Part shown: positions 32,422-41,187 of the stretch, one piece after another
Position numbering within the stretch: position 1 is the first letter of the stretch
Layout of the letters: each line of letters starts with the position of its first letter
Assembly (NCBI RefSeq): GCF_019083965.1
Contig: NZ_JAHRCY010000012.1
Coordinates: 124,001 to 188,000 of the forward strand
Direction of reading: 5' to 3'
Source of the DNA: Catellatospora tritici
GTDB lineage: Bacteria > Actinomycetota > Actinomycetes > Mycobacteriales > Micromonosporaceae
DNA length: 64,000 bases
Made by a program: the position numbers and the translations under genes
Notes under the pieces: generated by a model
The model's input: the letters and a program-made list of their open reading frames with translations, nothing else
Database searches by the model: none
What the model was told of the DNA's origin: nothing

Positions 32422-33822
32422 TCAGACAGAGCTGCCACGTAGGCGGCGGCGCCTGCGCCGACGCCGGATCAGCAGGACCAGCCCGAGCCCGGCGAGCACC
32501 ACGACAGCGGCCGCCCAGCGGAAACCCGCAGGCCACGGGCCGCGGTCGGGCCAGCCTGCGGCGCGGACCTTGATGCCGTCGAGCAGTTGGGACGCGACCA
32601 TCGCGTCGTACGGCACGCACCGCTGGGTCCCGTACTCGCAGCGGTGGCCGCTGTCGAAGTGGCTCACCGCGCGCGCCGCGCCGCCGCCGACCGGAGTCGC
32701 CCACAGCGCCCCGGTGTCGGCGCCGTAGTCCCAGGACAGGCTGAGGATCTCGGTGTCGGACAGCCAGCCGAGGAACGTCTCCACGTTTTCCGGCTTGGCG
32801 ATCATCTGGTCGGGCCGGTCCAGGCGCACGACGCCGAACGGGGAAGGCGCCGACGGGTCGGGCGTGAACGCCTGGTCGGTGCCGGGCCCGGTGCTCCAGC
32901 CGTCGCGCCGCCACCAGGTGAGTGCCAGCATGGTGCCGTCGGGTGACCAGGCATTGTGCTGGGTGAGGCCGTATCCCTGCGGCACCCGCACCTGCTCGAT
33001 CCGGTGCCCGTCCAGGCCCACCAGCCACGTCTCCAGCCGCGACTGCACCGCGAGCCGGCCGCCGTCCGGGGCGAAGGCCACGGCCGCGGCCGGGCTTACG
33101 TCAGCGACGGTGGACTGCCCGGTACGCAGGTTCAGCAGCACGAGCGTGCCGTGCTCGGAGCCGTAGAAGGTGATGGCGTTGCCCACGCTCTGGGCGAGAT
33201 CCTGGTCCAGCTGCGGGGTGTCGACGATGCCGTAGGCGAGGGTCTGCCCGTCCGGCGACAGCGCGAGTGGGAAGACACCACCGGTGCGGCCCAGCGGCAC
33301 CGAGGCGACCCTGCCGGTGCTCAGGTCGACTACACGCACCGACGACGACTTACGGCTCGCGTCGGCCAGCACGACGGTGCGCCCGTCGGGTGCCAGCAGC
33401 CACGACCCGGAGGTGTCCGGTGCGGCATCGAGCTGCCGGTAGACGTCGCCGTCGGCGCCGAGCACCAGCGTCTGGTAGGTGTGGAACAGCTCGCCGTTGC
33501 CGTAGCCGTACAGCATCAGCGCCCGTCCGGGCGGTGAGTCGCTGACCCTGCCGGTCAGTGGTGAGTAGCCCGCGATCTGATCAGGCAGGCCGGGCGTGCC
33601 CGACGCGGGCTGCACGGCACCGCCGGTCAGCCCCGGTCCCAGCACGGTGGCGGCGCCGCCGAGCAGGATGGTGGCGATCGCCGCGAGCGCGGCGGTGATC
33701 CGGCGGCGGCGCCGGTCGCGGCGGGCGGCGCCGAGCACCTGCTCCAGGTGACCGGGCGGCAGTGGCGGCTCATCGGCGGCCGGGGTGGCGGCGAACAGGT
33801 CCGTGATCTGCTGGTCGTTCAC
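32422..33822 (-). CDS. Membrane-anchored beta-propeller protein, sigma-factor partner
   Basis: This 466-residue protein starts at GTG 33822, overlapping the sigma-factor stop by GTGA. It has a short cytoplasmic N-terminus (DLFAATPAADEPPLPPGHL), a membrane span at about 42-62, an extracytoplasmic TolB/WD40-like propeller with repeats such as LLAPDGRTVVLADAS and LALSPDGQTLAYGIVD, and a C-terminal span followed by an arginine-rich tail. Proteins in this position beside SigE-type ECF factors are often anti-sigma or signal-sensing partners; that role is inferred from the coupling, as no zinc-binding anti-sigma motif is seen. Confidence 0.85.
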   Translation of the reverse strand: MNDQQITDLFAATPAADEPPLPPGHLEQVLGAARRDRRRRRITAALAAIATILLGGAATVLGPGLTGGAVQPASGTPGLPDQIAGYSPLTGRVSDSPPGRALMLYGYGNGELFHTYQTLVLGADGDVYRQLDAAPDTSGSWLLAPDGRTVVLADASRKSSSVRVVDLSTGRVASVPLGRTGGVFPLALSPDGQTLAYGIVDTPQLDQDLAQSVGNAITFYGSEHGTLVLLNLRTGQSTVADVSPAAAVAFAPDGGRLAVQSRLETWLVGLDGHRIEQVRVPQGYGLTQHNAWSPDGTMLALTWWRRDGWSTGPGTDQAFTPDPSAPSPFGVVRLDRPDQMIAKPENVETFLGWLSDTEILSLSWDYGADTGALWATPVGGGAARAVSHFDSGHRCEYGTQRCVPYDAMVASQLLDGIKVRAAGWPDRGPWPAGFRWAAAVVVLAGLGLVLLIRRRRRRRRLRGSSV

Positions 33823-34319
33823 TTGCCGCCTCCCACGTAGTCGGGCATGAGCCGCCGCAGCGCGGCGATGGCGTACGCGGACTGGCTCTTGACGGTGCCG
33901 GTCGAGCAGCCCAGCGCGTTGGCGGTCTCCGCCACGTCCAGGCCCTCCCAGTAGCGCAGCACCAGCACGGCCCGCTGGCCGGGGGCGAGCCGGGCCAGCG
34001 CCGCCATCAGGTCGAGGCGGCCGTCGATGCCGTCGGGCGGGGCCGGCTGCTCGGGTGGTTCGGCGTACGCGCGGACCACCCGCGACCACCAGGACCGGCG
34101 CTGCTCCAGGTAGACGTTGACCAGCATCCGGCGCACGTACGCGTCGGGCGAGTCGGCTGCCGACACCCGTTCCCAGTGCCGGTAGAGGCGCACCAGCGCG
34201 GTCTGCAGCAGGTCGTGCGCCTCGTCCCAGCTGCCGCACAGCCGGTAGGCGGTGCGCCGCAACTCCAGGGCGCGGCCCTGCGCGTACTCGGTGAAGGCCT
34301 GTTCGTGCTCTGCCCGCAT
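33819..34319 (-). CDS. RNA polymerase sigma factor, ECF SigE-family
   Basis: The 166-residue product has sigma region 2 (LRRTAYRLCGSWDEAHDLLQTALVRLYRHW) and region 4 (LPPGQRAVLVLRYWEGLDVAETANALGCSTGTVKSQSAYAI in essence), typical of the actinobacterial SigE/ECF41-like small group without extra domains. A GAGGAG ribosome-binding site precedes ATG 34319. The overlap with the downstream membrane propeller gene indicates a co-regulated sigma/partner pair. The recognised promoter motif cannot be deduced from this window. Confidence 0.92.
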   Translation of the reverse strand: MRAEHEQAFTEYAQGRALELRRTAYRLCGSWDEAHDLLQTALVRLYRHWERVSAADSPDAYVRRMLVNVYLEQRRSWWSRVVRAYAEPPEQPAPPDGIDGRLDLMAALARLAPGQRAVLVLRYWEGLDVAETANALGCSTGTVKSQSAYAIAALRRLMPDYVGGGK

Positions 34320-34390
34320 ACGACTCCTCTACTCACTCCACCCTTCGATCGGGGCACCCCGGCATCCGGTTGTGCCGCGGGACGGGATTT

Positions 34391-35188
34391 CTACGCGGTG
34401 CGCGGGCGGCGGTGGTAGGTCGGCTCGCCCTTCTCGCCGCGGTAGATGCCGTGGCGCAGCTCGGACTCGTACCCGCCGTACTCGGGCATGCCCAGGTCGC
34501 GGGCGGCGGCGAGTTCGGCCTCGACGTCGTATGGCACCCGCACGAACTGGATCGAGAACGGCGCCTCGGCCGCGGAGCCGTAGACTCCTTCGAGGATCAC
34601 GTACACCGGCGTCGGGTCGTCCATGCTGTTGCCGACGCTGCCGGTGTTGAAGACGGTGCGCCGCCACCGGTCGACCTCGTAGTACGGATCGTGTGTGTCG
34701 CCGTAGCCGACCACGGTCGGTACGGGCCCGTCGCCGGTGGCGGGGGTGTTCTCGAACAGGGACAGGAACTCCTGCTCGTCGTGGTCGAAGCGGATCCGCT
34801 TGTGCACCGAGGTGGACGAGGCGTGGAACAGCCGCACCCGCCGCCCGCTGATCACGAAGTCGTGACTGAACGGCAGCGCCCGCAGCCACTCGCCCTGGCC
34901 GGGCGACAGTTGCCCCAGCCACCAGGCCAGCGCCGGGGAGTCGAAGGTGCGGCTCGGGTCGGGCAGGAAGTCGTCCCAGTTGCCGAGGATGTTGACCTCG
35001 CAGCGCTCGCGACAGAGGTCCACCACCTCGCGGCCGCGTGGTCCCTTGCCGACGTAGTCGCCGAGGTTGAAGATCCGGGTGATGCCGCGGGCGTCGATGT
35101 CGTCGAGCACGGCTTCCAGGGCGGTCAGGTTGCCGTGCACGTCGGAGATCAGGGCGATGCGGTCGAGAGGTCTGCGCACCGGGCACAC
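34391..35188 (-). CDS. Metallophosphoesterase (calcineurin-like)
   Basis: This protein of up to 265 residues has the two-metal phosphoesterase motifs ALISDVHGN, FNLGDYVGKGP, ILGNWDD and, near 180, GYGDTHDPYY, followed by FNTGSVGNS. The GDTH form in place of the common GHTH is slightly unusual. The longest start is GTG 35188; GTG 35179 lies seven bases after a TAGGGT box and could be the start of a leaderless message. It is downstream of the glyA terminator and so probably independently transcribed. The substrate (cyclic nucleotide, phosphoprotein or other) is unknown. Confidence 0.88.
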   Translation of the reverse strand: MCPVRRPLDRIALISDVHGNLTALEAVLDDIDARGITRIFNLGDYVGKGPRGREVVDLCRERCEVNILGNWDDFLPDPSRTFDSPALAWWLGQLSPGQGEWLRALPFSHDFVISGRRVRLFHASSTSVHKRIRFDHDEQEFLSLFENTPATGDGPVPTVVGYGDTHDPYYEVDRWRRTVFNTGSVGNSMDDPTPVYVILEGVYGSAAEAPFSIQFVRVPYDVEAELAAARDLGMPEYGGYESELRHGIYRGEKGEPTYHRRPRTA

Positions 35189-35196
35189 CCTAGCCG

Positions 35197-35235
35197 GACC
35201 CGGGCCGTGGTCGCTGTCCCACCACGGCCCGGGTC
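35197..35235 (-). terminator. Terminator of the gcvT-gcvH-glyA operon
   Basis: A perfect 15-bp stem (GACCCGGGCCGTGGT) with a nine-base loop begins seven bases after the glyA stop codon. Confidence 0.8.
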
Positions 35236-35242
35236 GGCGCGA

Positions 35243-36514
35243 TCAGAGCCCCGGGTACAGCGGATACGCGGCGGCGAGCTTGGTGACCCGCGCCCGCAGC
35301 CGCTCGGCGGTCGCCCTGTCGTAGGACGGCAGCAGGGTCGCCGCCACGATGTCGGCGACCTCGGCGAACGCCTCCTCGCCGAAGCCCCGGGCGGCCAGCG
35401 CCGCCGTGCCGATGCGCAGGCCCGAGGTGACCATCGGCGGCCGGGGGTCGCCGGGCACCGCGTTGCGGTTCACGGTGATGCCGACGTCGTGCAGCCGGTC
35501 CTCGGCCTGGCGTCCGTCCAGCTCCGAGCGGCGCAGGTCGACCAGGACCAGGTGCACGTCGGTGCCGCCGGTCAGCACCGCCGCCCCGGCCGACGCGACG
35601 TCGGGTGCGGTGAGCCGCTCCGCCAGCAGTTTCGCCCCGGCCAGGGTGCGCCGCTGCCGGTCGGCGAACTCGGGCTGGGCCGCCATCCGGAACGCGACCG
35701 CCTTGGCCGCCACCACATGCTCCAGCGGTCCACCCTGCTGACCCGGGAAGACCGCGCTGTCGACCTTGCGGGCGACGTCCTCGTGGTTGGTCAGGATCAC
35801 CCCGCCGCGCGGACCGCCGAGGGTCTTGTGGGTCGTCGTGGTCACCACGTCGGCGTACGGCACCGGGTTCGGGTGCAGGCCCGCGGCGACCAGCCCGGCG
35901 AAGTGCGCCATGTCCACCATCAGCCGTGCGCCGACCTCGTCGGCCACCGCCCGGAACGCGGCGAAGTCCAACTGCCGGGGGTACGCCGACCAGCCCGCGA
36001 TCAGCAACGACGGCCGATGCTCGCGGGCCAGCCGCGCCACCTCGTCCAGGTCGACCAGGCCGTCGTCCGCGCGGACCCGGTAGCCGACCGCGCGATACAG
36101 GCGGCCGGAGAAGTTGATCCGCATGCCGTGGGTGAGGTGACCGCCGTGGGCCAGGTCCAGGCCCAGGATCGTGTCGCCGGGCTGGATCAGCGCCATCATC
36201 GCCGCCGCGTTGGCCTGCGCGCCCGAGTGCGGCTGCACGTTGGCGTACCCCGCTGCGAACAGCGCCTTGACCCGCTCGATCGCCAGCCGTTCGACCACGT
36301 CGACGTGCTCGCAGCCGCCGTAGTAGCGCCGCCCCGGGTAGCCCTCGGCGTACTTGTTCGTCAGCACCGAGCCCTGTGCCTGCAGCACCGCCAGCGGTGC
36401 GAAGTTCTCGCTGGCGATCATCTCCAGGGTGTCGCGTTGGCGGTCCAGCTCGGCGCGAAGCGCCGCGTGCACCTCAGGGTCGAACTCGGCCAGGGGCCGG
36501 TCCAGCACGCTCAT
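35243..36514 (-). CDS. glyA: Serine hydroxymethyltransferase
   Basis: This 423-residue PLP enzyme interconverts serine and glycine with tetrahydrofolate. Motifs are EMIASENFAP (30-39), NKYAEGYPGRRYYGGCE and the PLP lysine in TTTTHKTLGGPRGG (Lys230). Its start overlaps the gcvH stop (ATGA), so it belongs to the glycine-cleavage operon and would convert the methylene-THF made there to serine. It is likely a second, glycine-inducible SHMT rather than the housekeeping copy; that is inferred from the riboswitch-led operon. Confidence 0.95.
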   Translation of the reverse strand: MSVLDRPLAEFDPEVHAALRAELDRQRDTLEMIASENFAPLAVLQAQGSVLTNKYAEGYPGRRYYGGCEHVDVVERLAIERVKALFAAGYANVQPHSGAQANAAAMMALIQPGDTILGLDLAHGGHLTHGMRINFSGRLYRAVGYRVRADDGLVDLDEVARLAREHRPSLLIAGWSAYPRQLDFAAFRAVADEVGARLMVDMAHFAGLVAAGLHPNPVPYADVVTTTTHKTLGGPRGGVILTNHEDVARKVDSAVFPGQQGGPLEHVVAAKAVAFRMAAQPEFADRQRRTLAGAKLLAERLTAPDVASAGAAVLTGGTDVHLVLVDLRRSELDGRQAEDRLHDVGITVNRNAVPGDPRPPMVTSGLRIGTAALAARGFGEEAFAEVADIVAATLLPSYDRATAERLRARVTKLAAAYPLYPGL

Positions 36515-36885
36515 GCCGCCTCCCCCGTCAGCGCCGCGTAACCGTCGGCGTCGAGCAGGTCGGGCGCCGAGGTCAGCCGCAGCCGGAACAGCCAGCCCTG
36601 GCCGTACGGGTCGCTGTTGAGCAGCCCCGGGTCGGCCACGACCGCCTCGTTGACCGCGACGACCTCGCCGTCGGCGGGGGCGTACAGCTCACTGACCGAT
36701 TTGGTCGACTCCACCTCACCGCACGGCTGCCCCGCCGCCAAGACCTGGCCGGGGCGCGGCAGCTCGACGTAGACGACGTCGCCGAGCGCGTCGGCCGCGA
36801 ACGCGGTGATGCCCACCGTCGCCCCGTCCCCGGCCGCGGCCAGCCACTCGTGCTCGCGCGTGTACTTCAGCTCCTGCGGGATCAT
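36511..36885 (-). CDS. gcvH: Glycine cleavage system H protein
   Basis: The 124-residue lipoyl carrier has the family start YTREHEWL, VGITAFAADALGDVVYVELP and the lipoylation site GEVESTKSVSELYAP (Lys62). It shuttles the aminomethyl group between the P, T and L proteins. It starts two bases after the gcvT stop and overlaps glyA. The P protein is not in this window, so the decarboxylase must be encoded elsewhere. Confidence 0.96.
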   Translation of the reverse strand: MIPQELKYTREHEWLAAAGDGATVGITAFAADALGDVVYVELPRPGQVLAAGQPCGEVESTKSVSELYAPADGEVVAVNEAVVADPGLLNSDPYGQGWLFRLRLTSAPDLLDADGYAALTGEAA

Positions 36886-36887
36886 GG

Positions 36888-38057
36888 TCAACGCCCTTCC
36901 TGGGTACGTCGGTAGGACGGCAGCTCGACGACGGTGACGGTCTCGTGGCCGCCCCGGACGTCGACGGCGAGCACGGTGCCCACGGCGCAGCGGTCGGCGG
37001 CCACGTACGCCATCGCGATCGGGCGGCCGAGGGTCGGCGACGGGGCGCCGCTGGTGACGGTGCCGACGCGGGCGCCGGTGTCCGGGTCGAGCACCGCGTA
37101 GCCGTGGCGCGGGGCACGCCGCCCGCCCGACACCAGCCCGACCAGCACCTCGGCGACCTGATCGCGGCGTACGACCAGCGCGTCGCGGCCGACGAAGTCG
37201 GGCTTGTCCAGGGCCACCACCCGACCCAACCCGGCCTGGTAGGGACTGACCCCGGCGGTCAACTCGTGGCCGTACAGCGGCATGCCTGCCTCCAGCCGCA
37301 GCGTGTCCCGGCAGGCCAGCCCCGCCGGGACCAGCCCGTGCGGGGTCCCCGCGGCCGCCACCGCCGCCCAGATCCCGGGGGCGTCCTCGGTGGCGCAGTA
37401 GATCTCGAAACCGTCCTCGCCGGTGTACCCGGTGCGGGCCAGCAGCACCGGCCGCCCCGCCAGCCACGCCGCGTCGATCGCGTAGTAGCGCAGCGAACCC
37501 AGGTCGGCGCCGGTCAGCGGGGTGAGGATCGCGGCCGCGCGCGGGCCCTGGACCGCGATGAGCGCCCACCGCGCCGACACGTCGCGCACCGCGACCGCGA
37601 AGCCCTCGGCGCGCCCGGTCAGGGCGGTGCACACGGTGGCGGTGTTGGCGGCGTTGGCCACGACCAGGTAGCGGTGCGGCTCCAGCCGGTACACGACCAG
37701 GTCGTCGAGGATGCCGCCGTCGGGCGCGCAGATCATCGTGTACCGGGCCCGGCCGGGCTGGACGGCCGACAGGCGGCCCACCAGCGCGTGGTCCAGGAAA
37801 GCGGCCGCGTCGGCGCCGTCGACCTCGAGCTGCCCCATGTGGCTGAGGTCGAACAGCCCGGCGCCGCGGCGTACGGCGTGATGCTCGGCCAGCTCGCTGC
37901 CGTAGCGCAGCGGCATCGTCCACCCGGCGAACGGGGTGAGCACCGCGCCCAGCGCCACGTGGACGTCGTGCAGCGGAGTGTTTCTGAGAACGGATTCAGG
38001 CCCGGCTGCGCCCTGCTCGAGGCAGGGCAGGGCAGCGGGCGGCGCGTCTGCGCTCAC
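36888..38057 (-). CDS. gcvT: Glycine cleavage system aminomethyltransferase (T protein)
   Basis: From GTG 38057 (GGGAGCC upstream) the product has 389 residues. Family motifs are HVALGAVLTPFAGWTMPLRYGS, LFDLSHMGQLEV, YTMICAPDGGILDDLVVYR, ARTGYTGEDGFEIY and the C-terminal GCV_T barrel with GTVTSGAPSPTLGRPIAMAYV. It releases ammonia and makes 5,10-methylene-tetrahydrofolate from the H-protein-bound intermediate. It is the first gene after the tandem glycine riboswitch. Confidence 0.95.
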   Translation of the reverse strand: MSADAPPAALPCLEQGAAGPESVLRNTPLHDVHVALGAVLTPFAGWTMPLRYGSELAEHHAVRRGAGLFDLSHMGQLEVDGADAAAFLDHALVGRLSAVQPGRARYTMICAPDGGILDDLVVYRLEPHRYLVVANAANTATVCTALTGRAEGFAVAVRDVSARWALIAVQGPRAAAILTPLTGADLGSLRYYAIDAAWLAGRPVLLARTGYTGEDGFEIYCATEDAPGIWAAVAAAGTPHGLVPAGLACRDTLRLEAGMPLYGHELTAGVSPYQAGLGRVVALDKPDFVGRDALVVRRDQVAEVLVGLVSGGRRAPRHGYAVLDPDTGARVGTVTSGAPSPTLGRPIAMAYVAADRCAVGTVLAVDVRGGHETVTVVELPSYRRTQEGR

Positions 38058-38104
38058 GGGAGGCTCCCTGGTCCGGGTGCCGCGCACGCGGCACCGTGAT
38101 GGTG

Positions 38105-38300
38105 GGCCTCCCCCTCTGTCATCACAGCCTGAGAGCTTCACCGTCGCGGGGACGGTTTGCACCGTGGGCGCGGGACCGTCCGGTCCCGACTTTCCAGAGT
38201 TCGCCTAGCCGCGGCGGTACGTGGGCCTGAGAGATTCCGGGGAGAAGTTGCTCCTTCGGCGTCCCGATGGTGCGGGGACTCTCCCGCCGCGGTTCGTTCA
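38105..38300 (-). promoter_or_regulatory. Tandem glycine riboswitch upstream of gcvT
   Basis: On the minus strand two glycine aptamers follow each other. The first (about 38296-38212) has GGCGGGAGAG, the conserved CCGAAGGAGCAA core and AATCTCTCAGGC. The second (about 38205-38110) has GGCGAACTCTGGAAAG, an extended P3 hairpin (GGGACCGGACGGTCCC) and GTGAAGCTCTCAGGC followed by ATGACAGAGGGGGAGG. The short linker between them and the distance of about 50 bases to the gcvT GTG match known tandem gcv riboswitches. It should switch the operon on when glycine is high, with no obvious intrinsic terminator, so translational control is likely. Confidence 0.92.
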
Positions 38301-38349
38301 GCGAGATATTCGGTTGTCGCGCGTACCGTATGCGCCGCCGCCGACCGCG

Positions 38350-39315
38350 TCAAGAAGCCTGGCCGTGCGTGCGGACGCGGCGGGCCGCGTACCCGAGGAT
38401 CGCCAACGCGACCAGCGCGAACACGATGTGGGTGACCAGGTTCAGCGTCGCCTCGCCACCCTGCACCGGCAGTTGGAAGAACGCGTGCCAGGCGTAGGTG
38501 AGCAGCGCGGCGGCCGCCAACGCGAACCGGTGCCAGGCACCCCACGATCCGCGCGCTGACCAACGGGAGACGAGCAGCACCAGCACCGCGAGGTCGACCA
38601 CCAGCACCGCCACGCCGACCCAGATCGGCGGCAGCTCAGCGCCGAACAGGACCAGCCCCGCGCCGAAAGCGACCGCGAAGACCGGCCACGGACCCGGCGC
38701 CTCGCGCTCACCCTCGCTCTCGCCGCGCGCGGTGCGGGCCGGGACCAGGAACGCGGCGACGACCAGCGCCACCGCCACGACCGCCGCCACGGCCAACTGC
38801 GCGGGCTCGGCCATGAAATGACCGTCGGCGTACGAGAACGAGAAGATCGCCGCGCAGCCGGCCGCGAACAGGGCGATCGAGGCGACGAACCCGGGCGTGC
38901 GCAGCCACGGCTGCTCGCGCCGTGCCCCGGTCGCCTCCTCCACCAGCGCGATCGGGGCGCCGATGCTCCAGACCGTGTGGATGGTGAGCACGAACAGCGT
39001 CCACGGGACCGCGATCCCCAGCGCCGGGACGAAGCCCGCGTCGAGCAGGTGCGCCCCGACGTAGTCCGGGTTGAACAACGACTGGGTCAGCAGGCCCTCC
39101 TCGACCACGCCGAAGGCCAGCGCGAGCAGCAGAATCGTCGGCCAGCCCCGGCCGGTGCGGCGGGTCAGCTCGCGGATGAACAGCGCGCCGCCGCCGTACA
39201 TCGTCGACAGCGGCAGGATCAGGAGGATCATCGTGATCGGGAAGTCGCCGAGCAGGAACTCGGCGACGAACGGGGACAGGAAGTACAGGGCGATCGCCGG
39301 GGCCACACGCCGCAT
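38350..39315 (-). CDS. Polytopic membrane protein of unknown function
   Basis: This 321-residue protein has about nine hydrophobic spans. The N-terminal half contains FGVVEEGLLTQSLFNPDY within a helix pair, a glutamate-rich membrane motif reminiscent of CPBP/Abi intramembrane proteases, but the required downstream histidine motifs are not convincing. A charged linker (ARTARGESEGEREAPG) divides the protein. ATG 39315 is preceded by AAAGGA. It is divergent from a TPR gene, with an inverted repeat in the shared promoter region. Confidence 0.75.
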   Translation of the reverse strand: MRRVAPAIALYFLSPFVAEFLLGDFPITMILLILPLSTMYGGGALFIRELTRRTGRGWPTILLLALAFGVVEEGLLTQSLFNPDYVGAHLLDAGFVPALGIAVPWTLFVLTIHTVWSIGAPIALVEEATGARREQPWLRTPGFVASIALFAAGCAAIFSFSYADGHFMAEPAQLAVAAVVAVALVVAAFLVPARTARGESEGEREAPGPWPVFAVAFGAGLVLFGAELPPIWVGVAVLVVDLAVLVLLVSRWSARGSWGAWHRFALAAAALLTYAWHAFFQLPVQGGEATLNLVTHIVFALVALAILGYAARRVRTHGQAS

Positions 39316-39408
39316 GGCGCTGTCCTTTCGCACGTCGAGGGTGTCCCCACCACTGTCGCGCCCACCGTCCACCCGTCGGCAGAGCACCCGCTCCAGAATT
39401 CATCAGGA

Positions 39409-39437
39409 CGAATGTCACACCGCGGGCGGGACATTCG
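39409..39437. promoter_or_regulatory. Divergent-promoter inverted repeat
   Basis: CGAATGTC-N13-GACATTCG is a perfect 8-bp inverted repeat whose half-site centres are 21 bp apart (two helical turns). It lies between the divergent membrane-protein and TPR genes. Confidence 0.5.
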
Positions 39438-39488
39438 CCCGCTGGCGGGGACACTTCCTGCCCCGTCGAACCACTACATTGGATCGTC

Positions 39489-40145
39489 ATGGGGAGACGC
39501 GATCCACGGTTGGACGACGCCCACGCCCTGTACGAGGCGTCGGTGTTCTACGGTGACGACCAGGCCCTGGACAAAGCGGCGCCGCTGCTCGACCAGGTCG
39601 AGGCCGACCTCGCGCTCGCGCGCGGGCGGCTGCTGCACGCGAGGTACCTGCGCGACCGCGACCAGGAGGACCCGGCCGAGCTGCCGCTGTTCGAGCGGGC
39701 CGCCGAGCTCTACCGCCAGGTCGGGGACCGCCAGGGCGAGGCCGAGGCGCTGTTCTACATCGGGATCTACCACCAGGTGCTGCACAACGACGGAGTGGTG
39801 TCGAAGCCGTACCTGGACATCGCCGAGCACCTGGCCGAGGAGGTCGGCGACCGGCTGCTGCTGTCCTACGTCGTGCGGCACATCGGCTTCGTCCACCAGT
39901 ACGAGGACGGCGACCTCGACCGCGCGCGGCAGCGCCAGGAGCAGTCACTCGCCCTGCGCCGCGAGGTCGGCCACCTGCCCGGTGCGGCGGCCGCGCTGCT
40001 GGCCCTGGCCGGGATCGCCGGGCAGGCGGGCGACACCGCCGAGCGCGAGCGGCTGCTCGACGAGGCCGAACGCACCGCCACCGAGGCACAGGCCCAGGGC
40101 GTGCTCCGCTGGATCGCGGCCGAGCGTTCCGGTGCGGACGACTGA
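39489..40145 (+). CDS. Tetratricopeptide-repeat protein
   Basis: The 218-residue product consists of TPR-like helical hairpins (ALYEASVFYGDDQALDKAAPLL, PLFERAAELYRQVGDRQGEAEALFYIGIYHQVL, RQEQSLALRREVGHLPGAAAALLALAGIAG). Similar stand-alone TPR proteins are common in actinomycetes and presumably act as protein-protein scaffolds. ATG 39489 is close behind the promoter, without a strong ribosome-binding site, so it could be leaderless. It ends convergently with a poorly defined small membrane gene. Confidence 0.85.
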   Translation: MGRRDPRLDDAHALYEASVFYGDDQALDKAAPLLDQVEADLALARGRLLHARYLRDRDQEDPAELPLFERAAELYRQVGDRQGEAEALFYIGIYHQVLHNDGVVSKPYLDIAEHLAEEVGDRLLLSYVVRHIGFVHQYEDGDLDRARQRQEQSLALRREVGHLPGAAAALLALAGIAGQAGDTAERERLLDEAERTATEAQAQGVLRWIAAERSGADD

Positions 40146-40146
40146 G

Positions 40147-40539
40147 CCGCACCGGCGGGATCACGCGCAGGTCTATCCGGCGCTCGCCGGGTTCTGGGAC
40201 GACTTCGACTGGAGCGACACGCGTCTGGAGCACTCGGGTGCTCGCCGCGCCGGTGTGGCGCCGCTTCACGACTGGCCGGGAGTAGGCACGGGCACGGGCT
40301 GCGGCACCGGCGAGGTGCCCCGAAGGCGCCGCAGTTCGGGCTCGGTGCCGATGCAGCCTGGCCCAGGCGTAGACCATCAGGGCCACGATCGGAACCAGCA
40401 TGAAGACCCAGAATCCGGCGCTTCGCCACAGCGGGGCCGCGACCACGTACAGCCCGGCGCCCAGCAACCAACACAAGACTGCGGTGACGGCAGACCACAC
40501 GCGGGTACGAGAACGCGACACGGCGCTCACCGTACCCAT
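40147..40539 (-). CDS. Small two-span membrane protein, 3' end undefined
   Basis: From ATG 40539 (or GTG 40530) a frame reads SRSRTRVWSAVTAVLCWLLG and on through two hydrophobic spans (residues about 14-34 and 42-60), then a basic tail ARLHRHRARTA. No in-frame stop occurs until 39487, deep in the antisense of the TPR gene, which is implausible, so the gene is either frameshifted after residue 65 or has lost its end. The 409-base stretch between the TPR and esterase genes holds nothing else convincing. Confidence 0.45.
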
Positions 40540-40554
40540 GGTGTGCGAGGCGGC

Positions 40555-41187
40555 TCAGAGGTCCAGGAACGCCGTCAACGCCCAGACCACCTCGTCCGGG
40601 ATGTCGTGGCCGCCGGTGAAGGGCAGCCAGTCGACGGTGTGGCCGTGCTCGGCCAGGATGTCGCGCGTGCTCTCCCCGGCCGCGAACGGGACCTGGTCGT
40701 CCAGTTCGCCGTGCGCCAGCAGGATTCTCGGACGGCCGCCGTCGGCCACGTGCCGCTCGGTGTCGGCGAGCAGCACCGCCGACAGCGCCGCGACCTTGGC
40801 CACGCCGGAACCCGGCGCGAGCGCCACGTCGAGGGCGAGCATGCCGCCCTGCGAGAACCCGGCCAGGGACACCTGACGAACGTCGTACCGGTGGCGCAGG
40901 TCGGTGAGCAGTTCCAGCACGCGGGCCCGTGCCACGTCGACCTGCCGGTGACGCGGGCCGGTCGCGGCCGGTGTGCCGTGCCAGGCCCAGGTGGGCCGGT
41001 CCTCGCTGTCCAGCGGCCACCACTGGCGACCGCCGACCGGGCTGGTCTGCGGCGCCTCGGGAACGACCACCAGCCGCTGCGGGGCGCTGAGCAGGTCCGC
41101 CAGCGCGAGCAGGCCCTCCCGGTCGTCGCCGTAGCCGTGCAGCAGGACCAGCGCGGACATCGCCGACGGCGCGTCGCCCATCGTCAC
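40555..41187 (-). CDS. Alpha/beta hydrolase, phospholipase/carboxylesterase type
   Basis: This 210-residue serine hydrolase has the HGYGDD oxyanion region (17-22), nucleophile Ser112 in AGFSQGG, Asp163/164 in HGELDDQVP and His194 in TGGHDIP, a complete catalytic triad of the YpfH/carboxylesterase family. GTG 41187 overlaps the DUF427 stop (GTGA), so the genes are translationally coupled. Hydrolysis of a short acyl ester or lysophospholipid is likely; the physiological substrate is unknown. Confidence 0.88.
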   Translation of the reverse strand: MTMGDAPSAMSALVLLHGYGDDREGLLALADLLSAPQRLVVVPEAPQTSPVGGRQWWPLDSEDRPTWAWHGTPAATGPRHRQVDVARARVLELLTDLRHRYDVRQVSLAGFSQGGMLALDVALAPGSGVAKVAALSAVLLADTERHVADGGRPRILLAHGELDDQVPFAAGESTRDILAEHGHTVDWLPFTGGHDIPDEVVWALTAFLDL

